From assembly GCA_934615645.1 (NCBI GenBank), contig CAKTTR010000089.1, positions 1-6,539 on the forward strand: a stretch of 6,539 bases of DNA. The letters are read 5' to 3'. The position numbers were made by a program, and so were the translations under genes. The DNA comes from an uncultured Oscillospiraceae bacterium (GTDB taxonomy: Bacteria > Bacillota > Clostridia > Oscillospirales > Oscillospiraceae). Under the pieces are notes generated by a model. It was not told the origin of the DNA and ran no database searches. It saw only the letters and a list, made by a program, of their open reading frames with translations. Positions 1 through 6,482 of this stretch are shown here, in pieces; the first letter of the stretch is position 1, and every line of letters begins with the position of its first letter.

Positions 1-3000
1 TAGTACATGTTCGCGGGGACGTCGGTGAAGCTGGTGTTACCCGTCGCTTCCGGCTTGCCCTCCATGCGGTAGAGCATGGTGACGAACATGCCGCGGGTCA
101 GGGCGTCGTCCGGCGCAAAGGTCGTATCCGTCGTGCCGTACATCAGCTCGTGCTCGTAGACGTACCGGATGCTGTCCATGTACCAATCCTGGGTCAGGTC
201 GGTAAACGGCAGCTCAGAAGGTTCTTCCGGCTTTTCAAGCTCAGCAATTCTTGCTTCGCAAGCGGCCAGCTTGTCAACCGCTTCCTTGGAGACCAGTGCC
301 TGCTGGGCTTCGGTCAGGGCGTCGTATGCAGCGCGTGCTGCTTCGACGGCTTCCTTGTTCTCCAGCGTCAGCTCTGCCGCAGCAGGCAGGGCGTTGATGG
401 TCTCTTCGACCTTCGCAGCCGCAGCCTTGTCAGCTTCCGCAGCTTCCAGCTTGGCCAGCGCATCTTCTGCAGCCGTCAGCTTCTCCAGCGCTTCCTTGGA
501 GACCAGCGCCTGCTGCGTCTCGGTCAGGGCGTCGAAGGCAGCGCGTGCTGCAACGATTGCGTCCTTGCTTTCCAGCGTGACATCATCCGCGGCGGGCAGC
601 TTTACGAGCGTCGCCGTGACCTTATCCGCTGCGGCCTGGTCGGCTGCTGCGGCCTGGGCCGTCTTGACGAAGCGGACGGCGTCATAGAGGGCATAGTATT
701 CTTCGCCGTAGTCGGCAACCTTGGCATTCAGGCGCTCTTCCGAGATGCCCTTGACGACTTCCATCGCGTCCTCAATGGCCTTAACGGAGTCGGCGGTGTA
801 GAGGGCCTTGTTTTCCAGGATCTCGTTTGCCTTGGCGATCTGCGCATCCAGCCGGGCCTTGCTCACCGCGCAGGAGAGCCAGCCGACCTGGGTGCCGCCG
901 TAAATGGCGTTGTACGCGTCGCACATGTACATCGGGATCTGGCTGCCAATGGAGTCGGAGCCGAAGCTGTTCTTCATGCTGTTGTACAGGACGGCGACGG
1001 CGTCATGCCCGTCATCCTGGTTGATCCACGGGGTGTCCTTGGCCACGTTCAGGCCGGAGACGCCTGCGATGCCAGAGCAATCATACTGCGCCGCATGCAG
1101 CGCGGACAGGCCCAGGACAACGCAGCCCTTGGAGATTGCCGAGGACGTGCCCGCACCGGACAGGCCCTTGGCCATATCCTCCGCGACGTTCGTCACGAAG
1201 ATGTTTGCCGTGTTGGAATACTTATCCAGATGGTTGGCAACGATCGTCGCTGCCCAGCCGCCGATATCGGGGCCCATGGAGAAGCTCGTCGCCCAGCCGA
1301 CAGCCGGGTCCATCGGAGCCGTGACGCCGCTGACGCCAGCAGCTTCAATGCCCAGCGTGTTGAACACCGGCACAGACCACATACCGGACACGCCCGCTTC
1401 CTTCATCTTGGCGACATAGTTGACGCCCTGATAATCGTAGGGGTTCTCACCCAGCTGCACGATGGCAAGAATGTGGGCGCCCGGCTGACCGGCAGAGTTG
1501 TTTGAGGTATCGTAGGTGTAATCGAAGTCCTGGATCTGGTCGCCCAGTGCGGCATACGCGCCCCAGACATCCCAATAGCCATTCAGGACTGTCTTACGCA
1601 TGTAAGATGCGCGGGTCTGATAATAGGCTTCCTTGACCATGCCTTCCGTTGTTGCGGTATCGACATTGGCCCAGACCTTGACGTTGAACGTACGGGTCTC
1701 GACAGACTCGCCGCTCTGGACGCTGGCTGTCAGGGTGACATTTGCATCAGGCTGGCCAATGGCCGGGCGGGTCAGGGTGCCGTCGGCTGCGATGACCTCC
1801 GGCATGGAGGACGTCCAGGTGATGGCCGAGCCGTGCGCGCCCTCTGCCGCCAGGGGCAGGTTCGTCAAGTACTCCGGCAGCAGGGACAGGGCTTCGGCAT
1901 CCTGATAGGCATTGTCGCCACCCGCGCCGCGTTCTGCCGCGACCTTGACGGCGAATTCCTTCTCCAGCGTCTCCTCGCCGATCTGAGCCGTGATAGTCAG
2001 CACAACGGTCGTATCCACGGCAGGGCGGGTCACCTTGCCGTCGTTCGTGATGACATCCTGGTTGGAGCTGACCATGGACAGCGCAGCGCCGTTGGCGCCC
2101 TTGGCAGGAATGGAGAAGTCCTCCAGGACCGTCGCCGGGATCTCAATGGCGTTCAAGTCTGCCTGCAGCAGGTCCTGCACATTGTAATCAAACGTGAACG
2201 TCGCGAGGATCGCGCGGCCGTTTGCGTAATCGGAAATGGCCATCAAGGCCGCCGCCTGATATTGGGCGGAGTCATAAAGATCATACTTGTTGCGCTTGGA
2301 CAGCAGCTCTTCGTAGACTGTGTCAGCGCGCTTTGCAAAGTCTGCCTTCTTGCTGTTGCTGGTCGCCAGATGCTTGGCCTCGACCAGAGCGGAGAGGTAG
2401 GCCGACTTCGTTTCCAGGTTTGAGCCCATCGCGCCGCCGTCATAGCCCGCATTCAGGACGGTCATAACATCGAAGAAGGCGCTGGTGGCTTCCTTGCCCA
2501 GCTTTTCATCCCCAGCAAAGCGGGCCATCAACAGGGCAAAGTTGGCGTTATCCAGCATCGCATAGGCTGCGTTTCTGGAGCCGCCGGTGCCGTCGACCTT
2601 CGTGCGGTAATTCGTCTTGCTGGCAAAATACCGGCCGCTGGTGGCATCGTCGTCATGCAGCAGGGAGAGCATGAAGTTGAACGCAGCCTCCCGGCCAGCG
2701 CCGTTTTCCAGATCCTCATTGTTCCAATCGCTGCCGCCGAAGAACATGTCCAGTGCCATAATATACTGGATGTTGCTGCTCAGGTAATAGCTGTTGTTAT
2801 ATTTCGCGTTGGGGTAGAAGCCGCCGGTGGCAGCTGCGGTCTGCTGGTTCTGGTAGCGCACGATCAGGTTCGTGATCTCCTCCGGGACATAGCCGGTGGT
2901 GGGATACAGGATCGGGTTGATGCCCCGGGCCATGGCATCCATGGCTGCCCAGGCGATCTGGCCGTTCATATCTCTGGTCTTGCTCTCATACGTGTAGCGC

Positions 3001-6000
3001 CAGGTCGTGGTGGTCTGCAGTTGGGAGATATCCTCCTGGTAGCTGCGTGCCGCCATGGCCGCATGCGTGACGGTCATGCCGTTTTTCGCATAGTCCGCGT
3101 ACAGGATCGCTGCAACGTCCTTTGCCGTGACATCCGCGTCGTAGACCCGCAGATTCGCCGTCCGGGTGTACACCTTCGTCCCGACGGTGTCGGTGACCTC
3201 GCAGCGCAGCAGGGCGCCATCATAGCGCAGGGATGCGGCAAAGTCCAGCTTAGTGTCTGTCTGGCCGGAGAGATTCTTCCAGCTCTCGCCGTTATCGCGG
3301 CTGATCTGCCACTGGTAGGTCAGATCGCCCATGCCGCCGGCCGCTGCCGCATAGGCAACTGCGTTCTGATCCGCAAAGGCAACGGCGTCCTTCGGGTTTT
3401 CCATGATCTCGATGGCATAGCCCATCTTCGTGCCCTTGAGGACCGGGCGCTGCTCGCTCGCATTCCAGCTCCAGACGCCATCCTCGCTGAAATCGAAGCC
3501 AATGCCTTCCCAAGTGGCCTGCTGCTGCAGCTCCGCCTTCGTCTTAGCGATGCCCATGTAGTTATCGGCGCCGCCGGTGAGGGCCATGTTTATGACATAC
3601 ATGCTGTCCAGCGCATAGTTGCCCTGGATCGTAATGGCCGAATTCTCGCCGTTGGACGTGCCGATGCCGACCACACGGCCCGCCGTCACGCCGTCTTTCA
3701 GAACGCCGGTGATCTTTTCGCCCATGGCGACGTTGCCCGTCACCTGCAGGGCGGAGGGGTTGGACTGCTCTGCACCGTAGCCCAGCAGACCGCCGACCTG
3801 GCGGCCATTGCCCGTTACGGTGACATTGCCGGAGGCGTAGCAGTTATGAATCTCGCCTTCCTTGACATTGGCGCCCCAGCCGATGAGACCGCCGACATAC
3901 TGCTGCCCGGTGACATCGCCGGTGGCATAGCAGTTGCGGACGATGACTGCGCCCATGTACTTATCCGTGCCGCCGTAAGTGGAGCGGTCGGAGATACAGC
4001 CCGCCAGGCCGCCGACCTGCCATCCCGTGGTGCTGACGGACGCTTCGGAGGAGGAGTTGATCAGATAACGCGTCCAGGCGCCATCGGTACCGTTGGCGCT
4101 TGGCTTGAAGTCGCCGACCAGGCCGCCTGCCACGATACCTATCCCGCCATTGCACTCGATTGCGCCGGACAGGACATGGCAGTTGCGGATATCACCGCGG
4201 GAGGTCTGGCCCGCCAGGCCGCCGACATTCACGTTGAGGCTGGTGGGCACTTCCATATGGATCTGGACATTTTCCAGCTTGATATTCGCCAACCGGGCGC
4301 TGGTACGCTCCGCGCCGGAGTAGCTGACAAGACCGAACAGGCCCGCATAGCTCCACTGGCCGTCGATGGTCATGTTCGTGATCTTAAAATTATCGCCATT
4401 GTAGTTGCCGCTGAAGGCCTTGGTCGCGCCGATGGGCTCCCAGGCAAGCTTCGCGCCATTGCCGACGACCTTGGATTCCGTCAGGTCGATGTCCTCGGTC
4501 TGGATAAAGAATTTGCCCGCGTAATTCGTCCCGGCGTTGACTGTCTTGGCAAGATAAGCCAGCTGCTCTGCCGTGGCGATCTGATAGGGGGCTGCTGCGG
4601 AGCCGTCGCCGCCTGCGAAAGCGTCTGCGGCGTAATCCGTCCACAGGGTGCTGGTGGGCAGGGCCATCTCGGCCTGGACCGCCGCATTGTCTGCGTAAAC
4701 GGCGGAGAAGGTGACGGTGCTGTCCTTAAACTTGCCGTGGATGGGGGTAAAGTTGTAAGTAAAGGTCGTCGCCGTGCCCGCCTCGTTCTGGCCCAGGGCG
4801 CTGCCGGTGATGTTCAGCTCCAGCGGCGCGGCCGCTTCGCCCGCGGTCTGCATCGTCGCAGTGAAGGTGAAGGCGCTGCCGTCCAGCGGCGTGTAGCTCA
4901 GCAGGCGGTTCAGGGTGAGGACTGCGCTGCCGTTGGTCACGTCCAGACTGGCAATGGCCAGGCCCTTGAGCTCGGCGTCGTAGCCGTAGTTGCCGTCGGC
5001 ATCCTTGATCTGCCAGGCAAGCTGGGGGTAGCTGCCCGCGTTATCCGCATAAGCGCCGCCCAGGGTAGCTGCCGCCGCCTTGAGCTCGGCGTCATTCTTG
5101 GCGCCGCTGCCCGCGCGGTTCGTCTTCTCATTGCCGGCAATGAAAAGGCCAGCGTTGATCGCATCCGTCTGCAGGCCCCAGCAGTTGGTCAGTGTCACAG
5201 GCGCGGCACTCCAGGTGCTGCCGTTGTTGCCGTTGCCCATGATCAGGCCGACGTCTTTCTTATTGCCGTTCAGTGTCGTGATCTTGCCCGCGTTGTAGCA
5301 GTTGCGGAGGATATTTTTCGTATCGGAGCTCTCATAGCCCGTGGAGACACCGGCAATGCCGCCGACACGGAGCGTGCTGGTGCCATGGTCCCACTCACAC
5401 CGGACATCGCCCAGGTTATAGCAGTTATACAGGTCATGCACCACACCGGCAATGCCGCCGATGGTATACCGCGACGCGGTGACCGTGCCGGTATTATAGC
5501 AGTTCCAAGCGGAAGAGCCCGTCTGCATTTCGCCGACGATACCGCCGGTATTCCAGGAGGTCGACGTAACGCTGGCGCTGTTGGCGCAGTTGAGCAGCAT
5601 CGTGCCGCTTCTCATGATGCCGACGATAGAGCCAGTGCCATTCATGCCGACTGAATTGACCGCACCGGAAACGATCCGCACATTCTTTACAAGCGCCGGT
5701 TTGGCCAAATAGCCGAACATGCCAACACCGCTACCGAAGCTCAATGTCATATTTACATAGAGCGCAGAGATGGCATGCCCATCCCCATTAAACGTGCCCG
5801 CGAAGCCGTTGCCGGAGCTGTTGCCGATGGGCGTCCACGCCTGGCCGCTCCAGGTTCCATCCGAACCCTGGACACCGCCGAGGTCGAGGTCCGCCGTCAG
5901 CTTGACGGTCTTGCCCGCAAAGTTGTCCTTCGTGATCCCGTCTGCCGTGCCATTGACGATGGCAGCCAGGCCCGCCAGTTGAGCAGGCGTCGAGATCTCA

Positions 6001-6137
6001 AACGTTTTTGCTTCTGCGCTGTACCAGCTGGTATCCACGCTGCCGTCCCACGCTGCGGCGTTATCCGCCGACGCCGGAAGGGCCAGCGCAGTGACCAGAA
6101 GCACCAGGCACAAAAGCAAGGCTAGTTTCTTTTTCAT
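1..6137 (-). CDS. Giant secreted SLH-anchored surface protein with GLUG arrays and two alpha/alpha-toroid-like domains (3′-truncated by window)
   Basis: Open for 2045 codons from ATG at 6137 to the left edge, with no stop or frameshift. The start is chosen because it opens a classic signal peptide (MKKK, a leucine-rich core, then an AxA-type site ending ASA at residue 24) and follows a Shine-Dalgarno. Domains by residue: 30-376 GLUG-type beta-helix array; 377-497 unassigned beta-rich linker; 498-905 second GLUG array; 906-1004 Ig-like (YQWQ at 941, then SRDNGESW); 1005-1322 helical repeats with GGFYPN near 1105; 1324-1404 and 1407-1491 aBig-type Ig-like domains, each with a DGxxTRP signature; 1493-1748 second helical domain; 1752-1825 FIVAR-like; 1831-1970 two three-helix repeats; 1978 onward SLH. 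SLH domains bind secondary cell-wall polymer, so the protein should sit on the cell surface. No catalytic motif was recognised. The B12 riboswitch upstream suggests a role in cobalamin capture or a B12-linked process (inference). Gene reality and anchoring are near certain; function is not. Confidence 0.96.
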   Translation of the reverse strand, partial: MKKKLALLLCLVLLVTALALPASADNAAAWDGSVDTSWYSAEAKTFEISTPAQLAGLAAIVNGTADGITKDNFAGKTVKLTADLDLGGVQGSDGTWSGQAWTPIGNSSGNGFAGTFNGDGHAISALYVNMTLSFGSGVGMFGYLAKPALVKNVRIVSGAVNSVGMNGTGSIVGIMRSGTMLLNCANSASVTSTSWNTGGIVGEMQTGSSAWNCYNTGTVTASRYTIGGIAGVVHDLYNCYNLGDVRCEWDHGTSTLRVGGIAGVSTGYESSDTKNILRNCYNAGKITTLNGNKKDVGLIMGNGNNGSTWSAAPVTLTNCWGLQTDAINAGLFIAGNEKTNRAGSGAKNDAELKAAAATLGGAYADNAGSYPQLAWQIKDADGNYGYDAELKGLAIASLDVTNGSAVLTLNRLLSYTPLDGSAFTFTATMQTAGEAAAPLELNITGSALGQNEAGTATTFTYNFTPIHGKFKDSTVTFSAVYADNAAVQAEMALPTSTLWTDYAADAFAGGDGSAAAPYQIATAEQLAYLAKTVNAGTNYAGKFFIQTEDIDLTESKVVGNGAKLAWEPIGATKAFSGNYNGDNFKITNMTIDGQWSYAGLFGLVSYSGAERTSARLANIKLENVQIHMEVPTSLNVNVGGLAGQTSRGDIRNCHVLSGAIECNGGIGIVAGGLVGDFKPSANGTDGAWTRYLINSSSEASVSTTGWQVGGLAGCISDRSTYGGTDKYMGAVIVRNCYATGDVTGQQYVGGLIGWGANVKEGEIHNCYASGNVTVTGNGRQVGGLLGYGAEQSNPSALQVTGNVAMGEKITGVLKDGVTAGRVVGIGTSNGENSAITIQGNYALDSMYVINMALTGGADNYMGIAKTKAELQQQATWEGIGFDFSEDGVWSWNASEQRPVLKGTKMGYAIEIMENPKDAVAFADQNAVAYAAAAGGMGDLTYQWQISRDNGESWKNLSGQTDTKLDFAASLRYDGALLRCEVTDTVGTKVYTRTANLRVYDADVTAKDVAAILYADYAKNGMTVTHAAMAARSYQEDISQLQTTTTWRYTYESKTRDMNGQIAWAAMDAMARGINPILYPTTGYVPEEITNLIVRYQNQQTAAATGGFYPNAKYNNSYYLSSNIQYIMALDMFFGGSDWNNEDLENGAGREAAFNFMLSLLHDDDATSGRYFASKTNYRTKVDGTGGSRNAAYAMLDNANFALLMARFAGDEKLGKEATSAFFDVMTVLNAGYDGGAMGSNLETKSAYLSALVEAKHLATSNSKKADFAKRADTVYEELLSKRNKYDLYDSAQYQAAALMAISDYANGRAILATFTFDYNVQDLLQADLNAIEIPATVLEDFSIPAKGANGAALSMVSSNQDVITNDGKVTRPAVDTTVVLTITAQIGEETLEKEFAVKVAAERGAGGDNAYQDAEALSLLPEYLTNLPLAAEGAHGSAITWTSSMPEVIAADGTLTRPAIGQPDANVTLTASVQSGESVETRTFNVKVWANVDTATTEGMVKEAYYQTRASYMRKTVLNGYWDVWGAYAALGDQIQDFDYTYDTSNNSAGQPGAHILAIVQLGENPYDYQGVNYVAKMKEAGVSGMWSVPVFNTLGIEAAGVSGVTAPMDPAVGWATSFSMGPDIGGWAATIVANHLDKYSNTANIFVTNVAEDMAKGLSGAGTSSAISKGCVVLGLSALHAAQYDCSGIAGVSGLNVAKDTPWINQDDGHDAVAVLYNSMKNSFGSDSIGSQIPMYMCDAYNAIYGGTQVGWLSCAVSKARLDAQIAKANEILENKALYTADSVKAIEDAMEVVKGISEERLNAKVADYGEEYYALYDAVRFVKTAQAAAADQAAADKVTATLVKLPAADDVTLESKDAIVAARAAFDALTETQQALVSKEALEKLTAAEDALAKLEAAEADKAAAAKVEETINALPAAAELTLENKEAVEAARAAYDALTEAQQALVSKEAVDKLAACEARIAELEKPEEPSELPFTDLTQDWYMDSIRYVYEHELMYGTTDTTFAPDDALTRGMFVTMLYRMEGKPEATGNTSFTDVPANMY
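3..206 (-). other. Coded domain: SLH wall-anchoring domains (one complete, second truncated)
   Basis: Residues 1978-2025 read FTDL, a DWYMDSIRYVYEHELMYG helix, TTFAPDDALTRGMF and VTMLYRMEG. These are the conserved blocks of an S-layer homology domain, including the TRG motif used in binding secondary cell-wall polymer. A second copy begins at FTDVPANMY (2037-2045) and is cut by the window. SLH domains usually occur in threes at a protein end, so about 120-150 more residues are expected beyond the left edge. The preceding Pro/Glu-rich segment (EKPEEPSELP) is a short hinge. Confidence 0.93.
280..340 (-). repeat. Direct repeat, copy 1 (three-helix spacer repeat)
   Basis: This 61-bp segment matches 490-550 at 55 of 61 positions by eye, in the same orientation and offset by exactly 210 bp, that is 70 codons. 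It encodes the AALTEAQQALVSKEA core of the second of two tandem three-helix repeats, each about 70 residues (NALPAAAELTLENK, AARAAYDALTEAQQ, AACEARIAEL). These ALPxxxxxTLxxK helical units are common spacers just before SLH domains in clostridial surface proteins. Confidence 0.85.
490..550 (-). repeat. Direct repeat, copy 2 (three-helix spacer repeat)
   Basis: Partner of 280-340; it encodes the ARAAFDALTETQQALVSKEA core of the first three-helix repeat (about residues 1831-1900). The in-frame offset of 70 codons means recombination between the copies would delete or add one repeat unit without shifting the frame. Confidence 0.85.
894..1661 (-). other. Coded domain: second alpha/alpha-toroid (prenyltransferase-like) domain (residues about 1493-1748)
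   Basis: The order of elements matches non-catalytic prenyltransferase-like domains of clostridial surface proteins: GAHILAIVQLGENPYDYQG (about 1552-1570), a GPDIGGWAATIVANHLDKY helix pair (1622-1640), GCVVLGLSALH (1671-1681), a DTPWINQDDGHDAVAVLY segment, then a final helix MYMCDAYNAIYG. In the family, the middle element usually reads like DVTAMALQAL and the next like ESTAQVIVALTALG, which these resemble. Animal intrinsic factor and transcobalamin use the same barrel for cobalamin. Their partner C-terminal DUF4430-type domain was not found in the part of the protein visible here. Confidence 0.6.
1665..2168 (-). other. Coded domains: two tandem aBig-type bacterial Ig-like domains (residues 1324-1404 and 1407-1491)
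   Basis: Both copies share the order: short helix, IPA or LPL strand, a W/VSS strand (SMVSSNQDVI and ITWTSSMPEVI), DGKVTRP at 1366-1372 or DGTLTRP at 1452-1458, a VxLTxxxxxGE strand and a final FxVKV strand (FAVKV, FNVKV). This is the pattern of the 'atrophied bacterial Ig' family found in large extracellular Firmicutes proteins. They sit between the two helical domains and probably act as spacers that orient them. Confidence 0.75.
2172..3125 (-). other. Coded domain: first alpha/alpha-toroid-like helical domain (residues about 1005-1322)
   Basis: About 300 residues of paired amphipathic helices follow the Ig-like domain. Recognisable helix cores include AWAAMDAMARGINP, NIQYIMALDMFF, NANFALLMARFAG, AYLSALVEAKHLA and YQAAALMAISDYANG. 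A TGGFYPN segment at 1104-1110 precedes one helix pair, as in prenyltransferase/terpenoid-cyclase repeats where a GGF element caps a helix. The spacing of roughly 40-60 residues per helix pair fits an alpha/alpha barrel. No cyclase DxDD or prenyltransferase zinc site is evident, so a binding role is more likely than catalysis. The fold assignment comes from pattern only. Confidence 0.5.
3423..4646 (-). repeat. Second GLUG-type beta-helix repeat array (protein residues about 498-905)
   Basis: A second complete array with its own cap (IATAEQLAYLAKTVN around 519-533, WEPIG at 566-570, then a GNYNGDNFKITNM segment) follows a beta-rich linker. The turns include VGGLAG, GGLVGDF, VGGLAG, VGGLIG and VGGLLG. 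Asn-Cys positions recur with Cys at residues 653, 736 and 766; one turn has Asn-Ser instead. It closes with VWSWN and RPVLKG near 888-902. Having two independently capped arrays indicates two separate beta-helical segments rather than one interrupted helix. Confidence 0.8.
5010..6050 (-). repeat. First GLUG-type beta-helix repeat array (protein residues about 30-376)
   Basis: This coded repeat array opens with the usual cap of GLUG proteins: a TPAQLAGLAAIVNG segment, then TPIG at 102-105 and a GTFNGDGHAI segment at 114-123. It continues as irregular turns built as NC(Y/W/A), a short variable strand, then GGI(A/V)G. Asn-Cys pairs have their Cys at residues 184, 213, 239, 280 and 319. The array closes with SYPQLAW at 369-375. 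GLUG repeats are common in large Firmicutes surface proteins and are predicted to form elongated beta-helical stalks. I see no enzymatic signature, so a stalk or adhesive surface is the likely role. Confidence 0.8.
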
Positions 6138-6147
6138 TTTTCTTCTA

Positions 6148-6154
6148 CCTTTCT
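6148..6154 (-). promoter_or_regulatory. Ribosome binding site of the surface protein gene
   Basis: The minus strand reads AGAAAGG, followed by ten bases and the ATG at 6137. AAAGG pairs with the 3′ end of 16S rRNA, and the spacing is slightly long but workable. It supports the ATG at 6137, which opens the signal peptide. Confidence 0.75.
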
Positions 6155-6164
6155 GAAATTTTTA

Positions 6165-6255
6165 AAATAACCGCTGCAGCGGATATTTCCACAGCTTTGA
6201 CAGTCCCGCTGTCATGCTTTGCCATTGCGCAAAGCATGTCGCGACCAGTCGCGAC
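6165..6255 (-). other. Cluster of tandem hairpins just upstream of the RBS
   Basis: Four structures lie almost end to end on the minus strand. First, two copies of the palindrome GTCGCGAC (6255-6248 and 6245-6238) separated by two bases. Second, CATGCTTTGC/GCAAAGCATG (6238-6229 and 6222-6213), a perfect 10-bp stem with a 6-nt loop. Third, TGACAG/CTGTCA (6214-6209 and 6203-6198), a 6-bp stem. Fourth, AAATA-T-CCGC around a TGCA loop closing with GCGG-T-TATTT (6188-6165), nine pairs with one mismatch, ending about 10 nt before the Shine-Dalgarno. Possible roles are mRNA protection or control of ribosome access; none can be proved from sequence. Confidence 0.6.
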
Positions 6256-6257
6256 GC

Positions 6258-6284
6258 AAAAAAGCCTGGTTGCAAGACCCCGGC
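6258..6284 (-). terminator. Second, weaker terminator-like hairpin
   Basis: The minus strand has GCC, two unpaired G, GGT, loop CTTGCA, ACC, unpaired A, GGC (6284-6264), followed directly by six T (6263-6258). The stem is six pairs split by an internal loop, so it is weaker than the upstream terminator, but the T-run is better. The loop sequence TTGCA is complementary to TGCAA in the aptamer's GGTGCAAAGCC hairpin, so it may instead provide the kissing-loop partner (inference). Confidence 0.45.
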
Positions 6285-6294
6285 CTAAACTGGC

Positions 6295-6327
6295 AGAAAC
6301 AAAATGCACGGCAACGCGCGCCGTGCA
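6295..6327 (-). terminator. Intrinsic (rho-independent) terminator in the leader
   Basis: On the minus strand TGCACGGC (6327-6320) pairs perfectly with GCCGTGCA (6312-6305) around a 7-nt loop, and is followed at once by TTTTGTTTCT (6304-6295). It lies about 45 nt after the aptamer P1 helix and about 160 nt before the start codon, the expected place for a riboswitch expression platform. A competing 6-bp pairing between TGCAGG (6400-6395) and CCTGCA (6329-6324), which shares four bases with the terminator's 5′ arm, could act as antiterminator (inference). Confidence 0.75.
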
Positions 6328-6371
6328 GGTATCTGCTTTCTTTGGCTCCGGTTCAGGCATAAGCCAAGGTA

Positions 6372-6482
6372 CAATACGGACGTATCTGACTTATCCTGCA
6401 TCGCGCAGGCATCACAGTGACCTTCTCGCGGGGCTTTGCACCCCATTCCGCCTCCGGCAGAGAAAAACTGCCGGGTGTATTG
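6372..6482 (-). promoter_or_regulatory. Cobalamin (B12) riboswitch aptamer, compact form
   Basis: Elements in transcript order on the minus strand: closing helix P1, CAATAC at 6482-6477 pairing with GTATTG at 6377-6372; a 7-bp hairpin CCGGCAG/CTGCCGG at 6474-6454; GGAAT at 6449-6445, matching the family GGGAA(U) element; GGGGTGCAAAGCCCC at 6444-6430, matching the GGUGxxAAxxCC hairpin; GGTCACTGTGAT at 6422-6411, matching the GCCACUGU block; a small hairpin CCTGC/GCAGG at 6409-6395; and the B12 box AGTCAGATAC at 6391-6382. The motif order and the P1 pairing match the family. The segment between CACTGT and the B12 box is short, so a compact (class II-like) variant is likely. Ligand binding normally turns expression off. 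Only the absence of a covariance-model score keeps this from being certain. Confidence 0.85.

Noticed and set aside
280..550. CRISPR-like or tandem non-coding repeat
   Set aside because: Only two copies, spaced 210 bp, in frame and inside coding sequence; they are protein-domain repeats.
2655..5654. 999-codon plus-strand open frame, with further plus-strand frames at 150-1505, 1833-2423 and 5775-6125
   Set aside because: They lie in the exactly complementary frame of the minus-strand gene. Their products are low-complexity G/A/V/D/R-rich sequence with no recognisable domain, while the minus strand gives signal peptide, GLUG, Ig-like and SLH domains throughout.
6171..6255. Mobile-element ends or REP-like element suggested by the palindromes
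   Set aside because: No transposase, no flanking target duplication and no second copy in the window; the hairpins fit a structured leader. A genome-wide search would be needed to revive the idea.
6145..6360. 71-codon minus-strand frame inside the leader, stopping within the RBS region of the surface protein gene
   Set aside because: A leader peptide was considered because its stop lies seven bases before the ATG. It has no Shine-Dalgarno, its composition looks like translated hairpins, and it spans both terminators, so it is more likely chance.
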